A stretch of DNA of 64,000 nucleotides from Hymenobacter sp. UV11 (GCF_004684095.1 NZ_SRII01000006.1:186001-250000); one strand, 5' to 3'; counted from the first letter of the stretch, positions 40,286 through 48,952 are shown. The notes: generated from the sequence alone by a model not told the origin. Numbers and translations: made by a program.

Positions 40286-40870
40286 CTACGCAATGTTACA
40301 ACAGCGCACCCAATTGGCCAGCCATTGCAAGCCATGCGTGGTGAGCAGCGCCTCGGGGTGAAACTGCACACCGTAGAGCGGCAGCGTGGCGTGGCGCAGG
40401 GCCATTAGCTCGCGGTCGGCGTCGGCGGTCACGGCCAGCGGGCGCAGGCAGGCCGGCAACGTGCTGGCCTCCAATACCAGCGAGTGGTAGCGCGTCACGG
40501 GTTGGCGGGGGGGTAGGCCGGCCAGCCAGGGGTCATCGCCCAGCAGCTCAATATCGGTGACCTTGCCGTGCATGGGGCGCGCGGCGCGGCGCAGAGTGGC
40601 CCCAAAAAATTCGCCCAGCGCCTGCTGGCCCAGGCACACGCCCAGCATGGGCAGGCGCTGGTGGTAGGCCGCAATCACGGCCAGCAGGTTGCCGGCCGTG
40701 GCGGGCGTGCCCGGCCCCGGCGACAGCACTACCCCCCCCACTTGCAGCGCAGCCAGCTCGGCCAGGGGCGTGTCGTTGCGGCGCACCAGCACCTCGGCGC
40801 CCAACTGCCGCAGGTAGTCGGCCAGCATATGGGTGAAGGAGTCGAAGCTATCGAGCAGCAAGATTTTCAT
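40286..40870 (-). CDS. Anthranilate/aminodeoxychorismate synthase glutamine amidotransferase subunit
   Basis: 194 residues, class I glutamine amidotransferase (TrpG/PabA type). It shows DSFDSFTHMLADYL at the start, the SPGPGTPATAGN motif, the active Cys79 in GVCLGQQALGEFFG, and the His in YGVQFHPEALLT with the following Glu. It releases ammonia from glutamine for a chorismate-using partner. No trpE or pabB gene is near, so a stand-alone PabA role in folate synthesis is the better guess, although TrpG or a shared subunit is possible. It starts 10 bases after the cvpA stop. Confidence 0.9.
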   Translation of the reverse strand: MKILLLDSFDSFTHMLADYLRQLGAEVLVRRNDTPLAELAALQVGGVVLSPGPGTPATAGNLLAVIAAYHQRLPMLGVCLGQQALGEFFGATLRRAARPMHGKVTDIELLGDDPWLAGLPPRQPVTRYHSLVLEASTLPACLRPLAVTADADRELMALRHATLPLYGVQFHPEALLTTHGLQWLANWVRCCNIA

Positions 40871-40880
40871 TTGACAGGTA

Positions 40881-41402
40881 TCACATGGCCGCTTTTACCT
40901 TGGCCAGCAAGCCTTTGGCGAAGGGCAGCACGTATGCGGTAAGCTGCAAGGCCAGGGGCGTCGCTTTCACTACCCAGGGTAGTACCACCGAGCCCTTGGT
41001 AAGGCCGGGCGCTAGCAGCGGCAGGCCCGCCAGGGCGGTGCCGTGCAGCAGCAGGCTGAGGCCCAGCAGCCACTTGAGGGCGCCGGCAGCAGCGCCCAGC
41101 AGGTGGTCGAGCACGCCGAGGGGAGTAAGATGCACGGCCGTTTTGACGAGGCCACCCAGCAGGTGCACGCCCCACATTATACCCACCAGCACCAGCAAAA
41201 AGGCCACCAGCGGCAGCATTCCAAATAGCTCGCCCAGGTACGAGCGCACCACCGGCACGGCCGCGCTCAGCAAGCTCAGCCCGCCCACTACCCCCAGCAC
41301 AAAGGCCAGCAGCGACACTACCTCCAGCACCAGCCCGCGCCGGTAGCCCTTCACGGTGCCCACGGCCAGCGGCAGAAGCAGGAGCAAGTCGAGCGCGGTC
41401 AT
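40881..41402 (-). CDS. cvpA: CvpA family protein
   Basis: 173 residues with four membrane helices (about 5-20, 25-45, 65-85, 100-125). The N-terminal MTALDLLLLLPLAVGTVKGYRRGLVLEVVSLLAFVLG is the family signature. CvpA is needed for colicin V production in E. coli and more widely for envelope homeostasis. It lies just before the amidotransferase gene (10-base gap) and after a palindromic repeat. Confidence 0.85.
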   Translation of the reverse strand: MTALDLLLLLPLAVGTVKGYRRGLVLEVVSLLAFVLGVVGGLSLLSAAVPVVRSYLGELFGMLPLVAFLLVLVGIMWGVHLLGGLVKTAVHLTPLGVLDHLLGAAAGALKWLLGLSLLLHGTALAGLPLLAPGLTKGSVVLPWVVKATPLALQLTAYVLPFAKGLLAKVKAAM

Positions 41403-41417
41403 GGGAAAAAAGAAAGC

Positions 41418-41486
41418 GTAGGGTAAGCTTTAGCTTGCCGTTTTCCAGACTATCGGCAAAAAACGGAAAGCTAAAGCTTACCCTAC
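41418..41486. repeat. GTAGGGTAAGC-type repeat, copy 3
   Basis: Inverted arms 41418-41440 and 41464-41486, 23 bp with one mismatch. The following CTA at 41490-41492 is the stop codon of the yqeY gene, as in copy 2, where the glmM stop has the same spacing. Confidence 0.88.
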
Positions 41487-41489
41487 ACG

Positions 41490-41954
41490 CTAAAAGTTGG
41501 TGTTATTCAGCAGGCTGCCAACGGTTTGCGAAATCATTTTGCCGTCGGCCTGGCCGGCCAGTTCGCGGGCGGCTACCCCCATTACTTTGCCCAGGTCGGA
41601 AGGGCCGGTGGCACCCACGCGCTGAATGATGCCCACGAGCTTCTCCACGAGGTCGGCTTCGGAGAGCTGCTGGGGCAGAAATTCTTCGATAATAGCCAGC
41701 TCGGCCAGCTCAGTTTCTTCGAGGTCGGAGCGGAACTGCTCCTTATAGGTAGCGGCCGAGTCGCGGCGCTGCTTGGCGGCCCTGATGAGCAGCTTCTGCT
41801 CCTGGTCGGCGCTGAGGCCGGTGGCGCTGGCGCCTTCGGCAGTTTCGGCCAGCAAAATCTGCGATTTGATGCTGCGTAGCGCGGTGAGGCGTACTTTGTC
41901 TTTGGCCAGCATGGCTTGTTTGATGCCGGCGTCGATGGTGTCTTTAAGAGCCAT
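41490..41954 (-). CDS. GatB/YqeY domain protein
   Basis: 154 residues, all helical. The start MALKDTIDAGIKQAMLAKDKVRLTALRSIKSQIL, the KLLIRAAKQRRDSAATYKEQFRSDLEETELAELAIIEEFLPQQLSE middle and the MGVAARELAGQADGKMISQTV end match the YqeY family, related to the tRNA-binding tail of GatB. By analogy it may bind tRNA or help amidotransfer, but no enzymatic role has been established. It lies directly after the repeat. Confidence 0.9.
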   Translation of the reverse strand: MALKDTIDAGIKQAMLAKDKVRLTALRSIKSQILLAETAEGASATGLSADQEQKLLIRAAKQRRDSAATYKEQFRSDLEETELAELAIIEEFLPQQLSEADLVEKLVGIIQRVGATGPSDLGKVMGVAARELAGQADGKMISQTVGSLLNNTNF

Positions 41955-42013
41955 TTTCAGGATGGGTTAGGAAAGAAGAGTAAAAAGCCAGGAGTGCCGG
42001 AGCACCCAAAAAA

Positions 42014-43045
42014 TTAGTGAGTCGGGTGGTTGTCGGCTAGCTGTTGCAGCAGCTCGGCCGGCTCGTCTACGTAAATGGCCAGGCGGCGCACGGTGCGGTG
42101 CAGGCCGTAGAGGCCGCGCACAGGCTGTGGCTCACTGAAAGTGAGCAGTAGATTGGGCGGCGTGAGCAGCAGCCGGGCGGCGTTGAGCAAGCCCGGCGCG
42201 GGGGTAGGCACATCCGTTAGTTTCTTAACAGAGAGAAGCTGGGCGCGCGGCACGGCCACCCGCCACACGAAGCCGGCCCGCACCACCAGGGTAGTAGCCG
42301 TGAGCAGCACCGGCCGCCGCCGCACTGCCTGCCCGTGGGCCAGCAGCCACAGCAGCGAATAGACACTTAGAGCCGTGGCGACCCAGGCCGCGCGCGGGAA
42401 CCAGTGCCCGATTACCAGGTGCCCGGCCGCCAGCTCTACCACGCTTAGCCCCGCAAAAGCCGCCAACAGCGCCCCGAAGCCCGACGTGCGATGCGTACTG
42501 AACGGCTGCTCGCCGGAGCCGGCTTCGAGCGGTACCCAGGCGCCGAGCAGGGCGTAGCGGGCCACGGCTACCTCCGTCATAACCGCTTCGGTGAGGCGGC
42601 CCAACACCGGCTGGCCGGCGGCAAACAGGTTTTCAATAAAATCGGCGGATTTCGTGCGGGCCAGCTGGTAGCCGCGCACCACGCGCCGCAGCCGCACGGC
42701 GGTGTAGCCTGCTACGGCCACCTCCCCTACCCCCACCAGCCGGCCCGCCCACTCCAACAGCGGCACGCCGCCCGCCGGCAACAGCCAGTAGCTCAGCGCT
42801 AAGCCCCCACTAAGCGCTGCCACCAAAGTAGTCAGCGGCAACCGGTACTGCCGCACCAGGCACAGGTAGAACACCGCCGGCAGCACCACCAGCAGGTCGA
42901 AGGCCACGGCGGGGGGTAGGGCCGGGTGCTGGCTAAAGTCGGCCCGGTGCACCACGGCATACTCGGTGGCCACGATGCCGGCCGCCAGCAGTCCAAACAA
43001 CAGCAGTGGCCCAGGCCGAACAGGCAAGCGGTGCGAACTAGTCAT
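42014..43045 (-). CDS. Hypothetical multi-pass membrane protein
   Basis: 343 residues from the ATG at 43045; an ATG at 43117 would add 24 residues of unhelpful sequence. At least six membrane helices are seen (about 12-28, 48-62, 72-100, 180-215, 220-245). A short segment [46 protein letters not shown] lies between the two helix groups. The C-terminal ~90 residues are soluble. I do not recognise the family. It is transcribed away from pdxJ and contains several CCTACCCCC words. Confidence 0.7.
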   Translation of the reverse strand: MTSSHRLPVRPGPLLLFGLLAAGIVATEYAVVHRADFSQHPALPPAVAFDLLVVLPAVFYLCLVRQYRLPLTTLVAALSGGLALSYWLLPAGGVPLLEWAGRLVGVGEVAVAGYTAVRLRRVVRGYQLARTKSADFIENLFAAGQPVLGRLTEAVMTEVAVARYALLGAWVPLEAGSGEQPFSTHRTSGFGALLAAFAGLSVVELAAGHLVIGHWFPRAAWVATALSVYSLLWLLAHGQAVRRRPVLLTATTLVVRAGFVWRVAVPRAQLLSVKKLTDVPTPAPGLLNAARLLLTPPNLLLTFSEPQPVRGLYGLHRTVRRLAIYVDEPAELLQQLADNHPTH

Positions 43046-43144
43046 GCGGGAGTCGGTTAATGGAAAAGGGGCGCCGCTACCCAGGCTGCTCCACGGCAAA
43101 GGTACCTTGCGCGCCATAGCAAGGCGGCGAGCCGCCCGTGCCGA

Positions 43145-43187
43145 CTACAAAATCCGTGAAATCCGTCTAAAATCCGTGTCATCCGTG
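43145..43187 (+). repeat. ATCCGTG-type repeat carrying the pdxJ start codon
   Basis: Four spaced ATCCGTG/ATCCGTC units (43151, 43160, 43171, 43181). The same word pattern forms the right arm of the palindrome at 59261-59309. The last unit contains the GTG used as the pdxJ start. Confidence 0.75.
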
Positions 43188-43907
43188 ATTAAGCTGAGCG
43201 TCAACATCAATAAAATTGCCACCCTGCGCAATGCCCGCGGCCTGCACGCCCGGCCCGATTTGCTGCAAGCCGCCCGCGACATTGGGCGCTTTGGGGCCGA
43301 GGGCATTACAGTGCACCCGCGCCCCGACGAGCGTCACATTCGCTACGACGACGTGCGCAACCTGAAGAGCGTCGTCACCACCGAGCTGAACGTGGAGGGC
43401 AACCCTACCCCCGATTTTCTGGCCCTGTGCCGCGAAGTGCGCCCCGAGCAAGTAACGCTGGTACCCGACGCGCCCGACGCCATCACCTCCAACGCGGGCT
43501 GGAACGTGGTAAAGCACCAGGGCTTTCTGCGCGATGTGGTGGCCGAGCTGAAGAGTTACGGCGCCCGCGTCAGCATTTTTCTCGACCCCGACCCGGCCCT
43601 TATTGATGCCGCCGCCCACACCGGCACCGACCGCATCGAGCTCTACACCGAGGCCTACGCCCGCTACTACCCCACCGACCGCGCCGCGGCCGTGCTGCCC
43701 TACCGCGACACGGCCCACGCTGCCGTGGCCGCCGGCCTGGGCCTCAACGCCGGCCACGATTTGGATTTAGAAAACCTGGCCTACCTGGCCCAGGAGCTGC
43801 CTGGCTTGCAGGAAGTAAGCATCGGCCACGCGCTGGTGGCCGACGCCTTGTACCTGGGCCTGGAAAATACCGTGCAGCTCTATAAGCGGCAGCTGCAACT
43901 TGGTTAA
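43185..43907 (+). CDS. pdxJ: Pyridoxine 5'-phosphate synthase PdxJ
   Basis: 240 residues from the GTG at 43185, giving the family start (V)[18 protein letters not shown]. PdxJ condenses 1-deoxyxylulose 5-phosphate with 3-amino-2-oxopropyl phosphate to pyridoxine 5'-phosphate in vitamin B6 synthesis. The [18 protein letters not shown] motif with the catalytic His, [38 protein letters not shown] and the [16 protein letters not shown] phosphate loop are all conserved. The open frame continues upstream to 42966 but is not conserved. It is unusual that the start codon lies inside a repeated element. Confidence 0.94.
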   Translation: MIKLSVNINKIATLRNARGLHARPDLLQAARDIGRFGAEGITVHPRPDERHIRYDDVRNLKSVVTTELNVEGNPTPDFLALCREVRPEQVTLVPDAPDAITSNAGWNVVKHQGFLRDVVAELKSYGARVSIFLDPDPALIDAAAHTGTDRIELYTEAYARYYPTDRAAAVLPYRDTAHAAVAAGLGLNAGHDLDLENLAYLAQELPGLQEVSIGHALVADALYLGLENTVQLYKRQLQLG

Positions 43908-44097
43908 AGGGGCCAGCACGCAGCCGCAGGCCAGAAACCACTACCAGCTAGGGGGGGTAGGGAAGAAATAGCATGAAGGTTTTATGTAGGAAGGCGGCTC
44001 AGATTTGCTAACCGTTGGCAAACAAGTTGACCTTACGCGTCTTGCCAGCCTCTACCTCGGCCGTAACTTGCGCCTTCATCTACCTATTTCAACCGTA

Positions 44098-45126
44098 GTG
44101 CGTTCACGTATTTATTCGGCTTGGCGCGGCGCGCTGGGCCTGGGCCTGCTGGCTGGCCTAACCCTCACTGCCTGCAACCGTTCGGGCCAGGGCGAAGCCA
44201 CCGCCGGCAACGCTGACACCCTGACTGCCGAAAACAAACCGGCGCCCGTCGATACGGTGAAGCTTAAGCGCATGGTTTTGCAGCGCGACTCGCTTAAGGC
44301 CGATAGCATTGCCCGCAAAATGGGGCAGCTGCCGGGGGCCATCTTGCCGGGCCACCGCATTGTGGCGTTCTATGGCAATATCCGCTCGAAGGGCATGGGT
44401 ATTCTGGGCCGCGAGCCCAAGGCCCAGATGATGCGCAAGTTTGACAAAGTGCTGGCCGAGTGGCAGGCTGCCGACCCCAGCATCCCGGTGATGCCGGCCA
44501 TTCACAGCGTCACCATCACGGCGCAGGGCGCGGCGGGTTCCGATGGCAAATACCGCCTCATGAACTCGAAGAGCACCATTGAGGAAACCCGCGCCTGGGC
44601 CAAGGAGAAGAATGCGCTCCTGTTTATGGACGTGCAGGTGGGCCTCAGCAACCTGCCGCACGAGCTGCCTAAGCTGGAGGAATACCTGAAGGACCCGACC
44701 ATTCACCTGGGCATTGACCCCGAGTTTGCGATGGAAACCAAGAACGCGCGCCCCGGCAAAAAAATCGGCACCTACGATGCGAAGGACGTGAACTACGCCA
44801 TCAACTTCCTGGCCCGTATCGTGAGTGAAAACCACCTACCCCCCAAGATTTTGATGGTGCACCGCTTCACCCAAGGCATGCTCACCAACTACAAAAACAT
44901 CAAGCTCGACCCGCGCGTGCAGGTGGTGATGGACATGGACGGCTGGGGCGACCCGACCCTCAAAAAGGATTCGTACAAGGCTTACGTGGAGAAGCAGCCC
45001 GTGCAATACACTGGTTTCAAGCTGTTCTACGAGTACGATATCAAGCCCAAGAACTCGCACCTGATGACGCCCAAGGAAGTGCTGACCGAGCTTAACCCAG
45101 TGCCGCTCTACATTCAGTATCAGTAG
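44098..45126 (+). CDS. Conserved hypothetical lipoprotein
   Basis: 342 residues from the GTG at 44098, which gives a clean lipoprotein signal with the lipobox LTAC (Cys near 25); the TTG at 44005 is too far upstream. After a Thr/Ala/Lys linker, the region from about residue 80 (GHRIVAFYGNIRSKGMGILG) to the end shows a regular alternation of strands and helices (LLFMDVQVGLSNL, IHLGIDPEFAM, PPKILMVHRFTQGMLTNYKNI, VQVVMDMDGWGDPTLK), as in a TIM barrel of the glycosidase type. I cannot assign a substrate or a catalytic pair with certainty. It stands alone with its own terminator. Confidence 0.72.
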   Translation: MRSRIYSAWRGALGLGLLAGLTLTACNRSGQGEATAGNADTLTAENKPAPVDTVKLKRMVLQRDSLKADSIARKMGQLPGAILPGHRIVAFYGNIRSKGMGILGREPKAQMMRKFDKVLAEWQAADPSIPVMPAIHSVTITAQGAAGSDGKYRLMNSKSTIEETRAWAKEKNALLFMDVQVGLSNLPHELPKLEEYLKDPTIHLGIDPEFAMETKNARPGKKIGTYDAKDVNYAINFLARIVSENHLPPKILMVHRFTQGMLTNYKNIKLDPRVQVVMDMDGWGDPTLKKDSYKAYVEKQPVQYTGFKLFYEYDIKPKNSHLMTPKEVLTELNPVPLYIQYQ

Positions 45127-45156
45127 CCGGCCAAAAAAAATCTGGCAGAAAACAAG

Positions 45157-45190
45157 AGGGGTTTCCGGCTTAATGCCGGAAACCCCTTCT
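45157..45190 (+). terminator. Terminator of the lipoprotein gene
   Basis: Perfect 13-bp stem (45157-45169 with 45175-45187), loop TTAAT, then TCTTT, 30 bases after the stop codon. Confidence 0.88.
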
Positions 45191-45294
45191 TTGTGTAGCA
45201 TAATATAATTTAGCGCCTAACAATCATCACATTATCTGTAATTTCACCTATATAATCTACGCTTGAAGTAGTTGCAAAACGCGGGCCAACGCCC

Positions 45295-46866
45295 TTAGTG
45301 GGCCGCGTTGAGGTCTATTTTCTCGCCCGACTTGGTGCGCTTCACTAGGAAGATGAGCGGCACGCAGGCCAGGAAAAACAGGCCCAGCGAGGTGAATATC
45401 TGCGAGTAGGTGATGAGAGCCACCTGCTTCATCAGCACGCCTTCGAGGGCGGCGTAGGCCTGCTGCTGAGCCTGGGCCAGGGGGTAGCCCTTGGCCAGAA
45501 AGCCCTGCGTGAAGGCCTGAATGCGCTGGGTCGTTTCGGCACTGTAGAGCGAGATATTGGGCAGCAGGGCAATGCGATTATTCTGCATCGTGCGCTCCAG
45601 GTACGTGCCCACGATGGCCACGCCAAACGAGCCGCCGAGCTGCCGAATCATCCCGGTGAGTCCGGCCGCCTGGCCCGCGTCGCGTCCCTGCAAGCCTGCC
45701 AGGCTCATGGTGGTGATGGGCATAAAAATCAAGCCGAGCCCTACCCCCCGCGCAATGAGCGGCCAGAAGAAGTCGCTCTCGCCAGCGGTGGGCGAAATCT
45801 TGGCCGCCATCCAGAAGGTAAAGGCGAAAAAGATGAGGAAGCCGACCGGCAGCATGGCTTTTTGAGGCACGCCGGCCATCAGCATGCGGCCCACGATGGG
45901 CATCATGAAGCCCGAGGCCAGGGCGCCAGGCAGCAGGATATAGCCCGTTTGCTCGGCCGTGAAGCCCAGAATGCGCTGCGTGAAGATGGGGAACACGAAC
46001 ACCGAGGCGAACAAGCCGAAGCCGAGCACAAACGATAGGAACGCGCCCACCGCCAGGTTGCGGCTCTTGGTGAGCACCCGCAGGTCCACGATGGGCGCCT
46101 TGGCCGTGAGCTCGCGCCACAGGAAGCCAACAACGCCCACGACCGCCAGTATCGTAAAGAGCACGATGATTTTGTCATCGAACCAGTCGTTGGTTTCGCC
46201 CTGCTCCAGCACGAATTGCAGCGAGCCTACGCCCAGAATCAGGAAGCCAATGCCGGCCCAGTCGATATCGCGCAGGGGCCGCGGAATGGCGTTCTTAATG
46301 CGCTCAGGGTCGCGGATGAACAACACCGTGAAGATGGCAGCCAGAATACCCACCGGCACGTTCACGTAGAAAATCCAGGGCCAGTCGTAGTTCTCTACGA
46401 TGTAGCCGCCGAGGGTAGGGCCGATAGTAGGGCCGATAATGACGCCCATGCCAAACAGGGCCTGGCCCAGCGGCAGCTGCTTGGGCGGGAAGGTGTCCAC
46501 CAAAATAGCCTGCGAAGTTGCCATAAGCGCGCCGCCACCGATGCCCTGGATGAAGCGGAACGCCACCAGCTCCCACAGGTTGGTGCTTTGGCCGCAGGCC
46601 ATGGAGGCCAGGGTGAAAAGTATTACCGAGGCCAGGTAGTAGTTGCGGCGCCCGAACTGCTCGGCCAGAAAGCCGGTCATCGGAATCACAATCACGTTGG
46701 CGATGGCATAGGACGCGATTACCCAGCTCACCTCCTGCTGCGTGGCCGAGAGGTTACCCATCATCTGGGTCAGGGCCACGTTCACGATGCTGGTGTCAAT
46801 TAGCTCTAGCAGGCAGCAAAAGACTACCGTGACCACGATAATCCATTTTCTAAATCCGGTTTCCAT
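45295..46866 (-). CDS. DHA2-family MFS efflux permease (EmrB/QacA type)
   Basis: 523 residues with 14 predicted membrane helices. The start WIIVVTVVFCCLLELIDTSIVNVALTQMMGNLSATQQEVSWVIASYAIANVIVIP carries the DHA2 motif D1 (ELIDTSIVNVALP-like), followed by GFLAEQFGRRNYYLASVI (motif A) and GALFGMGVIIGPTIGPTLGGYIVENYDWPWIFYVNVP (motif C, the antiporter motif). It exports drugs or other toxic amphiphiles by proton antiport, with the HlyD protein and TolC forming the channel through the envelope. The gene is the last of the efflux set but is separated from the HlyD gene by an opposing four-helix-bundle gene. Confidence 0.92.
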   Translation of the reverse strand: METGFRKWIIVVTVVFCCLLELIDTSIVNVALTQMMGNLSATQQEVSWVIASYAIANVIVIPMTGFLAEQFGRRNYYLASVILFTLASMACGQSTNLWELVAFRFIQGIGGGALMATSQAILVDTFPPKQLPLGQALFGMGVIIGPTIGPTLGGYIVENYDWPWIFYVNVPVGILAAIFTVLFIRDPERIKNAIPRPLRDIDWAGIGFLILGVGSLQFVLEQGETNDWFDDKIIVLFTILAVVGVVGFLWRELTAKAPIVDLRVLTKSRNLAVGAFLSFVLGFGLFASVFVFPIFTQRILGFTAEQTGYILLPGALASGFMMPIVGRMLMAGVPQKAMLPVGFLIFFAFTFWMAAKISPTAGESDFFWPLIARGVGLGLIFMPITTMSLAGLQGRDAGQAAGLTGMIRQLGGSFGVAIVGTYLERTMQNNRIALLPNISLYSAETTQRIQAFTQGFLAKGYPLAQAQQQAYAALEGVLMKQVALITYSQIFTSLGLFFLACVPLIFLVKRTKSGEKIDLNAAH

Positions 46867-46867
46867 C

Positions 46868-46897
46868 GGTAAGTAAGTAGATGAGTAAATGAGTAGG
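46868..46897. repeat. GAGTA-type repeat, left flank of the four-helix-bundle gene
   Basis: A single arm of the TAAG-TAAG-TAGA-TGAG-TAAA-TGAG period. It is complementary in orientation to 47341-47370 on the other side of the gene. It begins just after the emrB start codon region. Confidence 0.75.
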
Positions 46898-46898
46898 G

Positions 46899-46906
46899 TA
46901 ATTTTG
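46899..46906 (+). promoter_or_regulatory. Candidate -7 box (TAATTTTG) of the four-helix-bundle gene
   Basis: An exact TAnnTTTG match 34 bases before the ATG at 46941, directly next to the flanking repeat. A small hairpin (GGTAA...TTACC) covers it. Confidence 0.5.
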
Positions 46907-46940
46907 CAGTTACCTTACCTCCCTCGTTGATAAACTGATA

Positions 46941-47321
46941 ATGGATACTAAAGCAGCCTTTAACGAGGCATTTCGGGAGCACACAAAAGCGGCAGCGCTA
47001 CGGGTAATCCGCTTGTTTCAGCAGTTGCCTCACACTGGCGAAGCAGCTGTGCTTGGCAAGCAACTTTTGCGCTCAGCAACTTCGGTGGCTGCCAACTACC
47101 GGGCGGCCTGCCGGGGCCGATCGGGAGCCGAATGGTTTGCCAAAATGAGTATCTGCGTGGAAGAAGCCGACGAAACCCAACTCTGGCTGGAGTTACTAGG
47201 CGACGCCGAAATTCTACCTAAAGCAAAACTGGCCAGCTTGCAACAAGAATACGCGGCTATTGTCGCGGTATTAACTACTGCTCGCAAAACCTATAAGGAT
47301 AGCCAGCGAGTAGATGAGTAA
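46941..47321 (+). CDS. Four-helix-bundle protein (S23/IVS family)
   Basis: 126 residues, all helical. The pattern FREHTKAAALRVIRLFQQLP, LGKQLLRSATSVAANYRAACRGRSGAEWFAKMSICVEEADETQLWLELL and LQQEYAAIVAVLTTARKTYK is that of the small proteins first seen as ORFs in intervening sequences of 23S rRNA; they form pentameric four-helix bundles with a positively charged surface. Here it is not in an rRNA gene but runs opposite to the efflux operon between the HlyD and EmrB genes. It is flanked by GAGTA-type repeats on both sides. The last codons and the TAA stop are part of the right repeat. The function is unknown; nucleic acid binding has been suggested for the family. Confidence 0.88.
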   Translation: MDTKAAFNEAFREHTKAAALRVIRLFQQLPHTGEAAVLGKQLLRSATSVAANYRAACRGRSGAEWFAKMSICVEEADETQLWLELLGDAEILPKAKLASLQQEYAAIVAVLTTARKTYKDSQRVDE

Positions 47322-47370
47322 CTGCCACAACCGCAGCAGTTACTCATCTACTCACCTACTCATTTACCGA
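47308..47370. repeat. GAGTA-type palindrome, right flank of the four-helix-bundle gene
   Basis: A perfect 18-bp inverted repeat (47308-47325 with 47336-47353) continued by more of the same period to 47370. It provides the stop of the four-helix-bundle gene (TAA) and of the convergent HlyD gene (TGA). Confidence 0.85.
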
Positions 47371-48490
47371 CCGCTACCACGGCGTTCACGCTCATGCCGG
47401 CGCGCAGCGGGTGCTGGGGGTCTTCGCGGTCGAGCACGATTTTGACGGGCACGCGCTGGGTCACTTTCACGAAGTTGCCCGAGGCATTGTCGGGGGGTAG
47501 GAGGGCAAAGCGGGCGCCCGTGGCGGCCGACAGCGACTCGATGTGGCCTTGGAAATCTTCGTTGGGGTAGGCATCTACCTCCAGCTTAGCCTGCTGGCCC
47601 ACTTTCATGTTTTCGAGCTGCGTTTCCTTGAAGTTGGCAATCACCCAGGTTTTGCCGCTGCTTACCAAGCCGATGAGCTGCTGGCCGGGCGTTACTACCT
47701 GGCCGGGCTGCACGCTCTTCTTGCTTACTACCCCATCGGCGGGCGCCAGCAGAGACGTGTAGCTGAGCTGAAGCTTGGCGTTGTCGAGGTCCGACTGGCG
47801 CTGCTTCACTACGGCCTGGGCCACGGCGATTTGCTGCTGGGCTTGGGCTACCTGCTGCTGAGCGGCCGTCACCTGGTTGCGGGCCACGCTTACCTGGTCC
47901 TGGGCGGTGCTTTGCTGGGCGGTGGTCATTTTTAGGTTGGCGGCCACGGCATCGTAGTCGCTCTGCGGAATAATGTCCTGGTTGCGCAGCTTGGTGCTAC
48001 GGGCCAGGTCCTGCTGCAAGCGGGTGCGGGTAGCCGCGCTCACGCCGATAGTGGTTTGCGCAGTGCGCACGTTGGCCTGTGCGGTGCCCACACCGGCCTG
48101 GGCGGTACCCACGCCGGCACGGGCGGCTACTACCTGAGACTGGGCTGCTACGAGAGCTGCCTGCATAGCATTCACGCGCTGCTGGTAGTCCGACTTGTCG
48201 ATGGTTACGAGGGTATCACCCTTTTTTACCACTTGGTTGTCATTAACAAATACCTTCAGCACCGGGCCCGACACGCGGGGGATAATCGGGTACACGTCGC
48301 CTTCTACCTGCGCGTCGTCGGTGCTTTCGTGCACTTTGGCAAACTGGTAGCGCGTCCAGGCATAGTAGCCACCGGCCAGCAGGACCAAGGCCACGATAAT
48401 GAGTACAAGCGGATTACGCTTCTTTTCGGGTTCCAGCGGCTCGGCCACGGCGGTCGGAGGGACGTCTTGGAGTTCGGTTTGGGTAGCCAT
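47360..48490 (-). CDS. HlyD/EmrA family efflux periplasmic adaptor
   Basis: 376 residues from the ATG at 48490; the TTG at 48547 lies outside. A cytoplasmic start is followed by a membrane helix (about 30-48, PLVLIIVALVLLAGGYYAW). The biotin/lipoyl-like half-domains then frame a long alpha-hairpin rich in Gln/Ala with many VAxAQ repeats (about 95-215, coiled coil). A beta-barrel part ends in VPVKIVLDREDPQHPLRAGMSVNAVV. It links the inner-membrane EmrB permease to TolC. The stop codon comes from the GAGTA-type repeat. The UspA gene lies 69 bases upstream. Confidence 0.92.
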   Translation of the reverse strand: MATQTELQDVPPTAVAEPLEPEKKRNPLVLIIVALVLLAGGYYAWTRYQFAKVHESTDDAQVEGDVYPIIPRVSGPVLKVFVNDNQVVKKGDTLVTIDKSDYQQRVNAMQAALVAAQSQVVAARAGVGTAQAGVGTAQANVRTAQTTIGVSAATRTRLQQDLARSTKLRNQDIIPQSDYDAVAANLKMTTAQQSTAQDQVSVARNQVTAAQQQVAQAQQQIAVAQAVVKQRQSDLDNAKLQLSYTSLLAPADGVVSKKSVQPGQVVTPGQQLIGLVSSGKTWVIANFKETQLENMKVGQQAKLEVDAYPNEDFQGHIESLSAATGARFALLPPDNASGNFVKVTQRVPVKIVLDREDPQHPLRAGMSVNAVVAVGK

Positions 48491-48559
48491 GGGGTAGTGT
48501 TGGGAAGTTAATTGCTGATTGTGGGGAGTTGATTGCTTGTCTAACAAGCAGCTAGTGGT

Positions 48560-48949
48560 TTATTCTCTGACGAGCAGCGTGGGGCAGGACGCGGTGCGCA
48601 CTACCATTTCGGCCGTGTTGCCCATCAGGAAGCGGCTGAGGCAGGTTTGGCCGTGCGCCCCGATGATAATGAGGTCGGCGTGCTGGCGCTCGGCTTCGGC
48701 CAGAATAGATTCGGCCGCCTCGCCGTGCACCGTGGTGGCACTCACCCGGTTGGCACCGGCTGCCACGGCGGCGGCGCGGTGGGCGTGCAGCTCGGCCTCT
48801 ATCCCGGCCGGGGCCGGCACGGCGGGCTCCTGCACATAAAGCAGGTGCAGCTCGGCGCCGGTGCCCACGGCCAGCGCGGCGGCATAGGCCACCAGCGCCA
48901 CCGAAGCAGCCGAAAAGTCAAGCGGACAGAGAATGGTACTGAGAGTCAT
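48560..48949 (-). CDS. Universal stress protein (UspA family)
   Basis: 129 residues, one Usp domain. It starts STILCPLDFSAASVALVAYAAALA and ends with the ATP-binding motif GAHGQTCLSRFLMGNTAEMVVRTASCPTLLV (G-x2-G-x9-G-[ST] pattern), so it belongs to the ATP-binding type. It lies between the TolC and HlyD genes on the same strand, an unusual place. It may tie efflux activity to energy or stress state (inference). Confidence 0.9.
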   Translation of the reverse strand: MTLSTILCPLDFSAASVALVAYAAALAVGTGAELHLLYVQEPAVPAPAGIEAELHAHRAAAVAAGANRVSATTVHGEAAESILAEAERQHADLIIIGAHGQTCLSRFLMGNTAEMVVRTASCPTLLVRE

Positions 48950-48952
48950 TTG

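Noticed and set aside
40286..40870. Naming the amidotransferase TrpG
   Set aside because: No trpE, trpD or pabB gene is in the window, and the sequence alone does not separate TrpG from PabA.
43145..43187. The spaced ATCCGTG units as a small CRISPR array
   Set aside because: The units are only seven bases, the spacers two to four bases, and there is no cas gene in the window.
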